Translations under genes and position numbers: made by a program
From: Monosporascus cannonballus
Taxonomy: Eukaryota > Ascomycota > Sordariomycetes > Xylariales
Length of the DNA stretch: 64,000 nt
Direction of reading: 5' to 3'
NCBI GenBank assembly: GCA_004154925.1
Contig: QJNS01000144.1
Coordinates: 1 to 64,000, forward strand
The notes under the pieces: generated by a model
The model's database searches: none
What the model saw: only the letters and a program-made list of their open reading frames with translations
Told to the model about the DNA's origin: nothing
In this document: positions 35,348 through 46,991 of the stretch, piece by piece
Position numbering within the stretch: position 1 is the stretch's first letter
How the letters are laid out: each line of letters starts with the position of its first letter

Positions 35348-38300
35348 GTCCCCGCGGCCTATGCGATATAGAAGGATTCCCCTCGGGGATCGTCAGCTGT
35401 AGCCAAAAGATAGTTCACAGGCGTAACCGGGCTCTCGGACGTCCCGAAGGTGCGTGCCGCTCCTCTCGGCCAACTCTCTCAAGTCTTGGAAGCCGGGGAG
35501 AAGCTTTGGAGAGCGCTAGTTGTGCGGCGCCCAAAGGTTAACTCTAATCGCGCCGTATGCCTGCTGCTGACTTATGCAGGTAGTCACCGGGGCTGTGGCT
35601 CTAGAGACCAAATACGTCTTGATGGGAAATCAGACTTGTGTAGCTGAAGACGGGGATGCTATCACCAGCAACAAGGAACTAAACATGCGGCTCCAAACTC
35701 CAGCATGTGAATGGAGGAAGAAAGGGAAGGTAGGGGCCGTCTTGGTTGGGAATTATAGAATACATCCATGCCAGCTATGTACGTAGGGATGTGTAATAGA
35801 TATGATTGCTCCCTCCTTTACGGAATGCTCGGGCTCGGGGTTAAGACGCCAGCGAGGATTATTAACCCGTGCTAGGCGTAAGATACTGTACAGTAAGAAT
35901 GGTATCATCCATCTATCCACTTGGTTAAGAGGAACCCCGACTGACGGTTGACTCATATCAAATAGTCACCCGAAGCGATCTGTGCATGCCGGGGCAAGTC
36001 TTTTATGTGGGCGGCGCCGCCATAAAATGGAGTCCGGGACCGTTCGATCAGGTGAGGTATCACATTGTAGTAGGTGCGCGAGTACAAGAGTCAAGAGTCG
36101 TCGAGAGCGTGACACGGTAATACCAAGGCTCCCCGGATTCGACAGTACCGTACCGTACCGAAGCTCTACAGGTATCACATAAGAACCTGTTGCTGAGTGC
36201 TCTGTCAGTTTCGGCGACCTTCTGAAGGCAGTTGAAGAGACAGCAAAGCGAATGATGAGTAAAGTAGAGACAAAGCTTTGCAAAAGACAGCATAGCGCAA
36301 AACAGCTCCCCCTAACCGCCCCTGTTGCCCCCACCATGACTGCTGTCTGATGACTGCATCTAGCGCTTGATCCCACTTTATTTCAAAGTGGCCCCTAGCC
36401 CTGCAGCTCGGCTCCTAGCTCTGATCTAGTCGTGCTTTGCGTTTCTCGCGTACTCAAAACAAGACTCTCCGCCTCAACTTCCTCCGTTGAAACGCTCTAT
36501 TTATCGCATCGCATGGACTTTGTAGTGGTCGGTTGTGCGAGGGCCCAGTTATAATTAACTGACATCAAACTCGAAGGGGTGTTCGATGAATCCAAAACCT
36601 TGCGAAGAGGTGAGTAAGTACGATTATAATCATGAGTCCATTATCATCGCTCACTACTCAGGCGCGTCCACCGCGATGGCCAGGAAGAAAGAGCTAGGTT
36701 GCTCACATCTACGTAATCGTAACGTACAGACAGGTGGTCACCCATGGAGCCATTGCTATCTGTGATGTGGATCGGGGTAACGCGGTGACGGGCAATAGCG
36801 CGGACGCTACACCAAGTGCCGGCCGCCTGACCAGAGGATTGGCGGCGATGTCACCTCAACTCAAATTCGCGAAATGCATACCCATCTTGTTGTTTGGTAG
36901 ACGGCTGTGCATCAGTTTGTCTTGGTCGAGGGCGGCGTTGACTGACCGCATGTGGTCTGCAAGAAATGCCAACCACTCAAGAAACGGGCCCCGGTCGTGG
37001 GCTTTCTTGGGTATCTTCTTGGCACCATGCTGAAATTCTTGCCCTTCATGTCTAACACGTCCGGGAATACGACAACGAACCTGATGGCAAATCCAAGTCC
37101 CGATGCTACTGACCGCATTATACTACTGAGTAAATAGTTTCGTTTACTAATGATTAATGGGTCATCTGGTGCCCTCTTCCACATGCTGGGCCCACAGGAC
37201 TAAATGTATGGGAAGCTTGTTATGAATACCGCCAACGCGGGCCCGTTTTTCTCGGCCAAACCATTGACCATGCTTATCCATGGATGCATATAACGCGTTT
37301 GCACTTGTGTCCGAAGCCGCTCATCTTCATTACCCTGGGAATACTTCTGTCCCTTGCAGCAAAGGAGACTCGAGAGTTCGCCTCGCTTATTATTTACAAT
37401 TGGTAGTTAGCTACAGAGGAGATGTATGGTTTGCTGCCGAGCGGTTTCATACTGGGTCGATGTCCGGAGGGGGCCGATAGGTAGAGCTCCCGGACCTCTT
37501 CGTCACCCCGAGATCAGGCGAAGAGAGACCGGGTTCCGGTGGGGACCCGTTTGCGCGCAATGTGACAGATGCAGCTCGGTTCCACCCCTGATCATGCCCA
37601 AAGCGGTAAGGCGGGCGAAATGGCATCCGCTAACTTGTCCACAGCCGGACCGTGAACGAAACCCTTGCATACCGAGCGGCACAAGTGGAAGCGGATAGAA
37701 ATACCGTATTGATAATAGCTCGGAGGAAAAGAAAAAGGTAGGGAGGTGAGCTGGCAGGGCCGGTCAGCCACCAGGGCCAACTCGGTAAGGCTGGGACCCG
37801 CGATCCAAGACTTGCATGACATCGACGATCTCTGCAGTGTCATGTCTCCACATAAAAGTCGATTCTGCGACGGCTGAGGAGGGTCGTCGACCTCAACTCC
37901 GATAGTGCCGAACGCTGACTACACGTATTGGCTGGCATGATGACAAGGAAATTTCTCACGAGGTACTCCTGTACAGTGACCGATTGCTTAGGTCATATCA
38001 CCTTCCGACATCGACAGAGGTAAGGTTCCTACTACCTTACATACCATAGCTGTTTTGCATGGAATATCGGATGCTCTGCCGCCCTGCACCAGTTGATTCG
38101 TGAAGGAGTTGCCTTACAAACCCGCTCTTACAAACAGCGCAACGCGAACCAGATTGCCGGAATGCGTCGTCATAGCTCTGCGCCAAACGATAGGACTGCC
38201 CGGACTTCGGGTGGGTTAGGTAAGATACACTTGGCAATCAGGTATCCTTCAGCCTCACCCGTCTTGTAGGAAAAACGGAGTGTGACTTTCGTCTTGATAA

Positions 38301-38397
38301 AAAGAGGAGGGCGTACAACGGCCTCTATCTAACCTCCATATCAACCCCTCGGAACCAACGCCAATTCCGTCACCGCCTTGACCCCTAGCCGCCTCTC
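35348..38397. other. Gene-poor region
   Basis: This is 3.05 kb between the 5' end of the YTP1-like gene and the 3' end of the LACTB2-like gene. The open frames are under 140 codons and unrecognised. The YTP1-like promoter should lie at the left. Nothing else is supported. Confidence 0.5.
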
Positions 38398-39267
38398 TTA
38401 CAAACTTGATCGATCCTTGAGCCGCCAGTTGTCCTCCCCATCAAATATAACTTTGTCTTCATTCCTGAGCTTTCGCAGGACCTGAATAACGCTGCCTTGT
38501 GCGGGCAAATGAAGATTCTCCGGGACGTCGTGGTAGATAACTTTCACCAATTCCATGGAACTCCAGCCATCAATACGCTCCGCACCGGTAGAAGAACCCG
38601 AGCCTAGTTTGGCGGAACCTAGCGCCTGCAGTACTTGCTTCTCCCTTTGGTGCCTGTGCTGTATATATTCCGATATCTTGGCCCTGACATCCGGCAGCAC
38701 GGGGCCGTGGCCGGGATAGGCCCGCCCTGGCACGAGATTCTCCATCCGCGCCAAGCTCTCGAGGTAGGTTCCGAGGTCCTCGAAGACGGCCGTTCCCTGT
38801 CCTAAGACATTGTCGCCCGTGAACAGGGCGCCCTCCTCTCGTAGGACAAAAGCCATGTGGTCCGTCGTGTGGCCGGGCGTATGCACTGCCGTTAGGGTGG
38901 CCCCCTCGACCTCGAACGTCTGCCCGTCTTTGATGTCTACCTGGTCTCCGCTGGGGTCGCACTTGTAGATGACCGTCTCGGGAGAGTGTTCTAAGAGCTG
39001 CGCGACCCCTCCCACATGATCGTGATGCCAGTGCGTGATGAGAGCTTTCTGGATGGTTGCCTTCTCCTCCGCGAGCGTCCGCTTCAGGGCGGAGATCCAG
39101 GAAGCCTTGCCCTCGCCGGTGTCGATGAGCAGCCTGCTGGGCCCCCGGCCGACCAGGTAGGTGTTCGTCCCTTGTAGGGTGAATTTTCCGGGGTTCCCGC
39201 CGAGGATGCGGATACACGCAGGACTCAGACGCTCCACCTCAGGCAGGTGTACAAGCTGCGATGCCAT
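38398..39267 (-). CDS. LACTB2-like metallo-beta-lactamase fold protein
   Basis: This is an MBL-fold hydrolase of 289 residues in one exon, the same size as LACTB2, a mitochondrial single-strand endoribonuclease. The zinc site is complete: His79-x-His81-x-Asp83-His84 (HWHHDH), HTPGHTTDH further on, TGDNVLG with the bridging Asp, and GHGP with the last His. The winged-helix-like C-terminus (MELVKVIYHDVPENLH, SVIQVLRKLRNEDKV) is present. Some relatives in fungal polyketide clusters act as ACP-thioesterases, but no polyketide synthase is nearby, so the housekeeping reading is favoured. I start at the ATG at 39267; the frame is open 41 codons upstream to 39390, but that extension is not family-like. 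Confidence 0.87.
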   Translation of the reverse strand: MASQLVHLPEVERLSPACIRILGGNPGKFTLQGTNTYLVGRGPSRLLIDTGEGKASWISALKRTLAEEKATIQKALITHWHHDHVGGVAQLLEHSPETVIYKCDPSGDQVDIKDGQTFEVEGATLTAVHTPGHTTDHMAFVLREEGALFTGDNVLGQGTAVFEDLGTYLESLARMENLVPGRAYPGHGPVLPDVRAKISEYIQHRHQREKQVLQALGSAKLGSGSSTGAERIDGWSSMELVKVIYHDVPENLHLPAQGSVIQVLRKLRNEDKVIFDGEDNWRLKDRSSL

Positions 39268-40399
39268 TCTGATTCCAATTGCAGCTCGAGAGCCTCTCAT
39301 GCCAGGGAGTTGGACCGCACGTGTAGACAGTTTCGCAATTCCACTATCACATAGATGTGTGTGATTTCGTTTCGCCTTTGAATGAAGCAATCAAGATAGA
39401 GAGGTTCTCTCGTTTAACCGAGGTGATCCCAAACCGAGGTCGGCCAGGTCATTTGATGCTGACTTTAACTTCTAAGTACTTATCCATCAATCTATCTAAG
39501 CACGTATTAAGTGATACGAAAACAATGCGGGCCAACCCAATCTCAGGGGGGGTTGGGGGGGTTCGTTGAATCAATCTATTTTAGGGACGATGTCGTCAGC
39601 GAGGCGCTCAGCTGTAGTGGAGCGGCAGGTAGGGGATCGCGCAGGTTTAGCTCGTACTGAGGCAGCATTGGGACGAACCCCTGATTAAAACCCCCGATTA
39701 GCGCGTCCAGATAAGGGATAAGGTACCTAACAGGAGTAAAATCAGTAGCACTAGACCGACCGATAAGGATTTCCAGCGATTGCCGATTGCCTCAGTTGGC
39801 TGTACAAAGCAATAATAACCTCCAGAGACTTTGAGAAAGTCTGTTCACTTCAACTGAATCGCCTTCCTTTTCAATTATACAGGACTCAATTAGCAGCTAT
39901 TGCCCTATGTCCTCGTAAGAAAACACTCTGACTCCTGTTCTTCCATGCTGATTTTTGAACCTCTTCTTTACTAATGCCCATCTAGGTAGAAGACATAGTC
40001 AGGGATTACCGAGTACGGTAGCTTACCCGAACAGCCAAGCTTCAAAGCTGCTCTCCATCTACACGTCTCTCTCTAATTATCGCGATCTCTTTCCCTCGTC
40101 CCCCGATAGCTACGCGACACCCCTATAGGGCGCCTTCTGCGAGACTTCGAGTCCCCCAGACTTTCCTCCGTCCTTTCCTGCTGCCAACCTAGGTGGGCCG
40201 CATCGCAGTGCGTCGTAAGGTTCGAGGCTGGAAAAAGGCACCGGTTGTAAGATTCCGTGTCACCCGTCCTTTCGAGGAGGACCAACCCAAGGGCTCAGCT
40301 CGCTCCCTTCGCCTTACAAATATAAAAACGTCTACCGCCAAACCAGGGAAGCTTGTATACATATCTCGTGCCCGGGAAACACCACGTTACTTTGCCAAT
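39268..40399. promoter_or_regulatory. Divergent upstream region of the LACTB2-like gene and UBP8
   Basis: This is 1.13 kb between divergent genes. A G-rich stretch lies at 39547-39560. An open frame in phase with UBP8 extends upstream from 40193, but it does not resemble Ubp8 N-termini and is treated as leader. No other gene is seen. Confidence 0.5.
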
Positions 40400-42351
40400 A
40401 TGGCCGCCCGACCTGCCACACCGGCATCACAGAAAGATGTCAAGATAAAGTCGCCCGTGCCTGGGACACCTTTGTTCGGCTGCGGTCAGTTGCTATATAG
40501 AAAGATGGAAGGCCGGATGCAATAGAGTGGGTTATGCTGACATCGGCTCAGAGCACGTCCAACTGCTACTCTCTAATAGCCAAGATGTCATGAACAGCTC
40601 CATCCAGTATTACAAGATGTTGCTGCGCGTCATCTTCGACAGGACCCCGGCTATACCTCAGACCTTCAAGAGTCCGGACGGCATAATTGCAACTTCTTTA
40701 ACATCTAACTACTTGTGCTTACAATGTAGCACCATTGTCCCTGAGGAAGATCGCGAGAAGCATGGACAGAAGAAAAGCCATCGGTTTTGTGAGCTGTGAA
40801 ACCGTGCTTTAGTTCCTGGCGGTTATTGACATGTGACAGACGTCGACTCAAGAAGTGGTGCCCTCTTTTGCCAATTCTGCCAGGACTTTGTCTGGGATCC
40901 GACTCTGGAGGAGCTCAGGGTGAGAAAGATAGGGACTGGGTCGTTTTCGGGTAAGAAGACTGCGTCACATGCATCCTCGCTGCTCCCCTGCCATGCAGAT
41001 GGGATCCTCCGCGGCTGGGGCCTCGAGCTTGACTGACGGAACCAGGTCGCAAGAGGAAGCATGAGGAGATCTTTTCGGATCCCGTGAAGGATGCTAAGGA
41101 CGCTAAGGACGATCCTCGCTACATATCCACAAATACCGGAGCAGCGTCATGTCGCGCGGATGGCCTCCGTGGCATATATAATGCCGGCGCAACTTGCTAC
41201 CAGAATGTAGTTCTCCAGAGCTTTTTGCACAACCCCCTGCTCCGAAATTTCTATCTCGGGGATGGACACCAGAGCGGCAACTGTGACGTCTCCCACTGCC
41301 TGAGTTGCTCCATGGAAGACATGTTCCAGGACTTCTACGCCCTGGAAAACACTAACGGCTACACTGCCGCTAACATCCTGTCTGGCTTTTGGATATCCGA
41401 GAAGAAGGCCTTCGAGAACTTAGTCACCACGAAAGAGCAAGACGCACATGAATTCTTCCAGTTCCTAGCCGAGGAACTACATGAGAGGAACGGAGACGGC
41501 AGGAAGCCCGAGGTCGGCAGCGAGCACACATGCAACTGTATCATCCACCAGACATTCTACGGGAAACTCAACAGTAAAACAACGTGTCAGAACTGCAGAG
41601 GCATTACGAACGCGACTGAATCGTTTCTTGACCTGAGCCTAGGACTCGAGAATCTGCCACAGAAACGCGGCAAGAAGGCGTCTAAGGGAGCCTCATCGCT
41701 TACGTTGCAGGACTGCCTCGACGAGGAGTATATCAAATCCGACAGGTGTGAGTACCGCTGCCGAAACTGCAACGAGACCTCACAGGCACGGAGGGATCAC
41801 AGCATAAAACTCCTACCGAACGTGCTCTCAATACAACTTAAGGTTCGGCCGTGTAATCTCCCCCATCCTAGCGGGCCGAATGCTGACGGAAGGTGCATAG
41901 AGATTTGAGTTCAAGCAAGGGGCTCGGGACCGGGTCGCGTCCAAAATCGACACGAAAGTGCAGTTTCCTTTGCAGCTGAATATGCTTCCATACACGACGC
42001 GTGGTAGGAGCCCCGAGGCGAAAGATAACCCAGAACTCAGCCGGTCATGTACGTATGATCTTCTAAGCGTCGTAGAACATGTCGGAGAGATGGACACAGG
42101 TACGTCACGATTTTGAAACGCTGTAACACGGTCAAGTCTGAACAGGAGCTAGGGCACTATGTATCGTATTGTAAAGTGCAGGATCAGGTAAGCCAGAGGA
42201 CTTGTTAGACACGCATACACGACGTCGTCGGCTGACCTCGTTTACTTAGTGGTTCTCCTTCAATGACCACAGGGTCGAGTTGGCAAAGAAATCAGACGTC
42301 CTTGGATCCCAAGCCTACCTACTGTTCTACATCAGTCGGTCATGCCAATGA
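40400..42351 (+). CDS. UBP8: SAGA histone H2B deubiquitinase Ubp8 (USP22 homologue)
   Basis: This is the catalytic subunit of the SAGA deubiquitinating module, which removes ubiquitin from histone H2B. Exons 40400-40484, 40552-40788, 40840-40950, 41046-41842, 41901-42099, 42153-42187 and 42250-42351 give 521 residues. The N-terminal ZnF-UBP runs from the GCEHV motif through YLCLQCS, KHGQKKSHRF and the YVDSRSGALFCQFC segment. The catalytic USP core has the Cys box YNAGATCYQN (Cys195), QDAHEFFQFL, two CxxC zinc pairs (CQNC, CRNC), LSIQLKRFEFKQG and the His box GHYVSYC (His478). The end is AYLLFYISRS. The His box is only readable if intron 42100-42152 uses the GCTAG acceptor; an earlier AG gives a stop. 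The start at 40400 gives the family-like leader AARPATP. Confidence 0.94.
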
Positions 42352-44239
42352 CCAGCCTGGAAAGGGTTGTCAGACGGGGTTTGCGGGGACGCAAGGCGGT
42401 CAATCGAGTCGAGCATTTACACGGGTATGGAAAGCGAATGTCCCTTTTTTTCACTGTCCACCAAAAGCATACATGTGTTGGGTTAGAACGGGTGTTACGT
42501 AGAGAATCGTCCCCCAAGGCGTTTTCGGTTGTCTGTCTTGCGGTCCTTACTCGCTTCGGGGCATACGTACCTCTTCTCTTATTTCGATCGGGGCGCCCGT
42601 TCGGTAGACGAGCATCGTTGGTTTTGTCTACCAGTTCCCCTTAGACATGGACACTATCTGCTTCGTACCGGATTTCTCCCTCTTGCTATCGTGATTCTCC
42701 TGATGAAATTAAGCGAGTGGATCCCGGGTGAACCGCGTAGTAAGGGGTAAGTATAGGTTACCAATGCTGTCTGATAGGGGTAGCGGCCGAGAGCATGGCC
42801 GCTATTACTTAGCGCGGTCCGCACTATCTCCTAAAGCAGTATTTTCCTCGAGCTTTCATAGTAAAAGATACTAAAAGCAAGCAGCTCGTACGCGTGTATT
42901 CGATGGCATAGATATCAAAAAGCCGCCAACGTCTGAATTAGAACTCCGATTTGGATAACTATAAATTAGAAAAGCCTGAAGATCTATCCCCCTGTTCCGT
43001 CGCCGCCTAATGCGCATTGTTCGATATCCTCTTTCAGCCCTTTAAAACGGCTTACTAATATCGTCCCGGCACGGCTACAGACGAGGTGGCTATGTGGGTC
43101 ATCGTCCCGGCCCAGCAGCTCCATAGCGAACTCGCGAAAACGCGGTCTAGTGATGGAAGTATTGTCTCAACATCCGGAGCGGCTTAGCCAAAATGAAGAG
43201 GAAAAAGAAAAAAAGGAAGTGTGAGACTTACTCATGACCCCCGCATTTACCAGATAATTCGGAAGAAAGAGCTCAGCTAACAGACCGGTGCTTGATCTTG
43301 GCGTCTACGGAGCTCTACCACCTCCGCAGCCACGACGCAATGCCGACTGGCACGCGGTGCACTTCGTCGCGCGGCCGACTCAACGATGTCAACATAGCCG
43401 GTGATCAAGGGCTCTTGGGCGGCACAGCATGCTGGGGCCGCTCTTGCCGGCCGTATTTGTAGGTGCGGCGGCGGCAAACCGGGCACGCCATACACTCCGG
43501 CCCACTCCGCCAGGACCCCGGTCGCCGTGCCGCCCCGTGGCGTCGTCTCGCTAAGTGTGCGAGTCCGGGGAACCAACGGCTCGTCCGACCGAGGCCAGCA
43601 GCAGCAGGGGGTTGTATTTGCTGATGGAGCTTGGCCGCGTCAGGCGTTATCGTGCCACGCGGTGGAGCGGCCGCCGTCGGGGATCCGGTTCGTCTGCTAT
43701 GCCACGGCGGATGGCCAGCTGACGAGAAGAAGGGATACCGGTGCAGAGCACAAGGACGAGCGAAACTCACGTTGAGAGCCAGGCGCCGACACGAGGCTTC
43801 TTGCATATAGTGACGCCTACGCAGCATAGAAGCCACCAAGACTGGAGGTTTCGGGATCCAGAAATGGCAGCCTCTATGCCAGTTAACGCAGTCCAAATCG
43901 GCAGCAGATCAGATTAACCATGATGTTATAAACCAACAAACAGAGCTTGACAAGGGTCGGGAACGACTTGGATAGAACGTACTCCTGTGGAAGTCGCACG
44001 GAACGGGATAATGATAACAGGAATTACAGATATCATCTGAGTAGCTGGCCGGTGCTCAGTTGAGCAGCACTGAGCGAGTTACGAGTCATAATGATAGAAG
44101 AAACTACAAAGTGCGCTCACTGCCTCTTCTATAGTCTGGATGACTCATCGGCTTATAATACAACTTGGCTACTCAACACATCCTCTTGATATCACCAAAC
44201 ATGACTAGTTATCCATTTCTCAGAACTCACAGAGCTCCT
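42352..44239. other. Region between UBP8 and the hAT relic
   Basis: This is 1.9 kb with no gene I can support. A GC-rich patch at about 43290-43780 carries overlapping frames on both strands, including a CPVCRRR phrase on the minus strand, but no convincing domain. Confidence 0.5.
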
Positions 44240-45095
44240 GCTGACCTACAACCCACGACTGAGGTATTACTGGTTGTGAAGCCAACCAGCCGTCATGCCG
44301 AGGCTGGGCCGGATCCTACGGCAATATGCGGGAAGTTATTTACAGCTTTAAGTTCCTTCCTCTAAAGCTCGAGGAATACGAGACTATTGCGAACACCTTT
44401 CCTGACGACGAGCATTTTAAGGCTAATATCAACCTTGGGTGATCGAAGCTCGATAAATATTCCAAAAAGCCCGACGAGACACCAATCCGTTACACCGCCT
44501 TATTTCCACCTTAAGTTTCTCTGGAAGTGGTTCCAAGATTATAGGGTAACCACCCCGAATGATTGGTACTGCAAAAGGGTTGGTAGAAGAGCTCTCGGAA
44601 CGGGAATACCGTCATCTCGAGGCTAAGGGATTCGAGGCTGTTAAGGAAGAGCCTTCAAAGCAACAAAAGCCGAATCCCAGCCCTTCCGATACCTTTATTT
44701 TAACAACAAGCGAGCATGGAACTAAGAAATTAACGACCGAAAACGGATACTGGAATTAGAAAGTCTTATTTGACTATGACCTTAACCTTGATGACCCGCT
44801 TGCTTATTGGTACGCCAGACGCTTCAACTATCCGCGCCTTTCTAAGATGGTCTTCGATACTCTCACAGTTCAGCCGATGTTAACAGGGTATGGACGCCCT
44901 TTTCTCGGCGGCAGGGAATATGGTAACACATCTGCACAACTCCCTCGATGCCCTTCATCGTCGGAAGTCGCCAAGCACTTCGACCGTGGCTACGAGCCGG
45001 CGATATCAAGGACCTTGACCCTGTCCTGAAATCAACCGCCGAAAACGAGGGGATACTGAAGATCACGAGGATGAAAACAGCCTTATAAGGGGTCC
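44240..45095 (+). pseudogene. hAT-family transposase relic (3' portion)
   Basis: When frames and stops are ignored, the C-terminal half of a fungal hAT transposase can be followed. It starts with LEEYETIANTFPDDEHFKANI, then KLDKYSKKPDETP and LKFLWKWFQDY (the hAT helix region before the dimerisation domain). The hAT C-terminal dimerisation motif DPLAYWYARRFNYPRLSKM at about 44793-44847 leads into DTLTVQP. Pieces equivalent to LRSWLRAGDIKDLDPVL appear near 44975-45025 in another frame. The conserved SxxxERLFS stretch is disrupted. At least five stops or frameshifts make it non-functional. No terminal inverted repeats could be identified. Confidence 0.65.
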
Positions 45096-45588
45096 AGGGA
45101 CAAGACAGAGGCTAGGGGAGCTCAACACTAATCCGCAATTCAATTCTACCCAATTCCACCACATCGTGAGCTTAGTTGTCCATTAATAACGGAGGATCAG
45201 TGTGAGTACCTACAACAGTCCACTGAGGGGGCTAATGTAATTGGTGTAATTTATTGAAACCCTGATTGTACTTGGACTCCATCGGATCCTCCAAAGCTGC
45301 CCCCTCAATTCGAAACCTCTCTGCGCGAACAAGAAGCCGGTAGTAATATCATCTGCACTCCACACGGCATAAATTCTCTTTTTAAGCGCATGTAATTCCT
45401 CCAGGTGCTAGAGACCGAGGAACGAAGGTCCCATTTATCCTAGGACCAGTGAGTAAGTTTGATGGTTAATTAGCACTCCCCTCTGACTTGCCATAACCAA
45501 GGACGCTACCGCGTCCAGTTGCATCTAAGAGATTTAAGAGCGATAAAAGCAATGGTTTCTTGGATCAGCTTGTATCTGTACAGTTCTC
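45096..45588. other. Region downstream of the FTA2-like gene
   Basis: This is 493 bp between the hAT relic and the 3' end of the FTA2-like gene. No gene is seen; it may contain further transposon sequence. Confidence 0.45.
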
Positions 45589-46489
45589 TTATGTTTTCGT
45601 CCATGATCGTAATTTCCCAAGACATTGAGGATCAGGCATAGCCCTGACCCGTGTCTTAATACCCTCGTCTTTGATCATGTCATCGAACATTACTAGATCT
45701 TCTAACTTCGTGTCCCTGGCCTCATCTTCGTGCTCTCTCTCTAGGCCGTCCAGAATACAGTGTGGCTCTGTCCAGGCGGAACCGAGGTCGACGAGCTGGC
45801 CCCCTCGAAAGTTTTCGATCCGGATATCCCTGTTATAAATCTTCAGGGCATTCAAAAGGCGAATATCGCCCAAAACCTTCCTCGGGGCGATTTCGGGACT
45901 TTCAGGAGCAAGATCTTTCAGTATCGCGCGGACTGGGTGCGACTCGCCCCCTTTTCGCTCAAGGTCGATGCCTCGACTTGTGAGTACCTGCTCATCCTGG
46001 CTCCGAAGGAAAAGAAAACCATGGCAAGGTATCACAACCCGTCTTTTCAATTTCCCTTGCTCTTCGGCCTCTTTGATTCGACCGTAAGCCCTGCATTCCG
46101 CATAGAATGGGTCCGTGTGCAGGGCGACCATCTCGGGGGTAAGTAACTCCCCTAGAAGGGGGCTCCAAAACTCGTACCGGGGCAAGGGATCAAAGAATTT
46201 GAACTGTCGGTTCTGATGTTAGCTCTCTCCCTGGAGTCTCGTGGAACGCTGTATGATTTCTTACAACTTTTAAGGCATACGTTCGAGACTTGATCTTAAC
46301 CTTAAACACAAAGCCCTGTGTTTCAGACTGACCCTCGCGTGTCTTGCTATCATCAAGCCTTTCAAGCCATTGTATCGAAGCATTCCGGTGTTTAAAGGCA
46401 TTAAGCTTTGGGCCGGAACATGGTGGCAGTTCTCGTACGTCAATGAGAGGCCGTTCCCGTCGGCCTCGTGATTTCCTGACTCTAGGCAT
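45589..46489 (-). CDS. FTA2-like kinase-fold protein (accessory copy)
   Basis: Exons 46265-46489 and 45589-46203 give 279 residues. The pattern matches the family named after the Sim4 kinetochore subunit Fta2, which is expanded in filamentous fungi and has a degenerate protein-kinase fold. It begins with LPPCSGPKL, then a glycine-poor N-lobe strand FVFKVKIKSRTYALKV (Lys as in VAIK). After the junction come FKFFDP, DPFYAECRAYGRI, a catalytic-loop-like NRDIRIENF (Asp and Asn in kinase positions), and VDLGSAWT in the place of DFG. The intron has a GTAAGA donor, GCTAAC branch point and ACAG acceptor. An in-frame ATG at 46534 would add 15 residues. No orthology to the real kinetochore Fta2 is claimed. 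The gene is intact and divergent from the next one. Confidence 0.72.
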
Positions 46490-46991
46490 TTCCTGGTTGC
46501 ATACAATGCACTGCGAGACTAAGACATAACTCAAGAGGACTTTGCGACTCAGCCCCGCGTAGCTTGGACTATTGCTTGGGATATATCATCCAGTGTTGTC
46601 TGTCATCTTGTCTTAATGGTTATGTGTGATATCATGCCAACCGATTTGAGCCTATATGCCCCGCGCATACGTGCCTTCAGAAATGGGGCGCCAGCCAACC
46701 AGAGCACAGGTGCCGTTTCATTGTGTTCAATATGCATCCGTTTATTACCTTTTTGCATACGAAAAGATGCAGTTGGGCCAACCTGCATTATCCATGGTGT
46801 GAACACCACGGAGCCTTGTCGACAGTCGACAAGCTTCAGTATTGAATAAGAACATCGATCAACCTTTCCCAGTGAATACGTACTATACTCCAATCTTGTG
46901 TAAAAAAAAAAAAGGCCTTAATCCTCGTCCCTGGTCACTCTTGTCCCGTGCCAATCCAATAATAATAATACTTCGAGGAAATGAACAAACT
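46490..46991. promoter_or_regulatory. Shared upstream region of the divergent FTA2-like and nuclease-like genes
   Basis: This is 502 bp between two divergent accessory genes, short compared with the other divergent regions here. An A run of 12 lies near 46902-46913. It probably holds both promoters; no regulatory motif is assigned. Confidence 0.5.

Noticed and set aside
36720..36800. Similarity to a 5S rRNA segment (GTGGTCACCCATGG)
   Set aside because: Only the short phrase matches; the rest of the 5S sequence and its internal control boxes are missing.
38398..42351. Secondary-metabolite cluster suggested by the MBL gene
   Set aside because: Neighbours are a deubiquitinase and a YTP1-like gene; no synthase, tailoring enzyme or regulator is present.
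43277..43896. GC-rich overlapping frames with CPVCRRR
   Set aside because: The phrase suggests a zinc motif, but no partner cysteines or family pattern follow on either strand.
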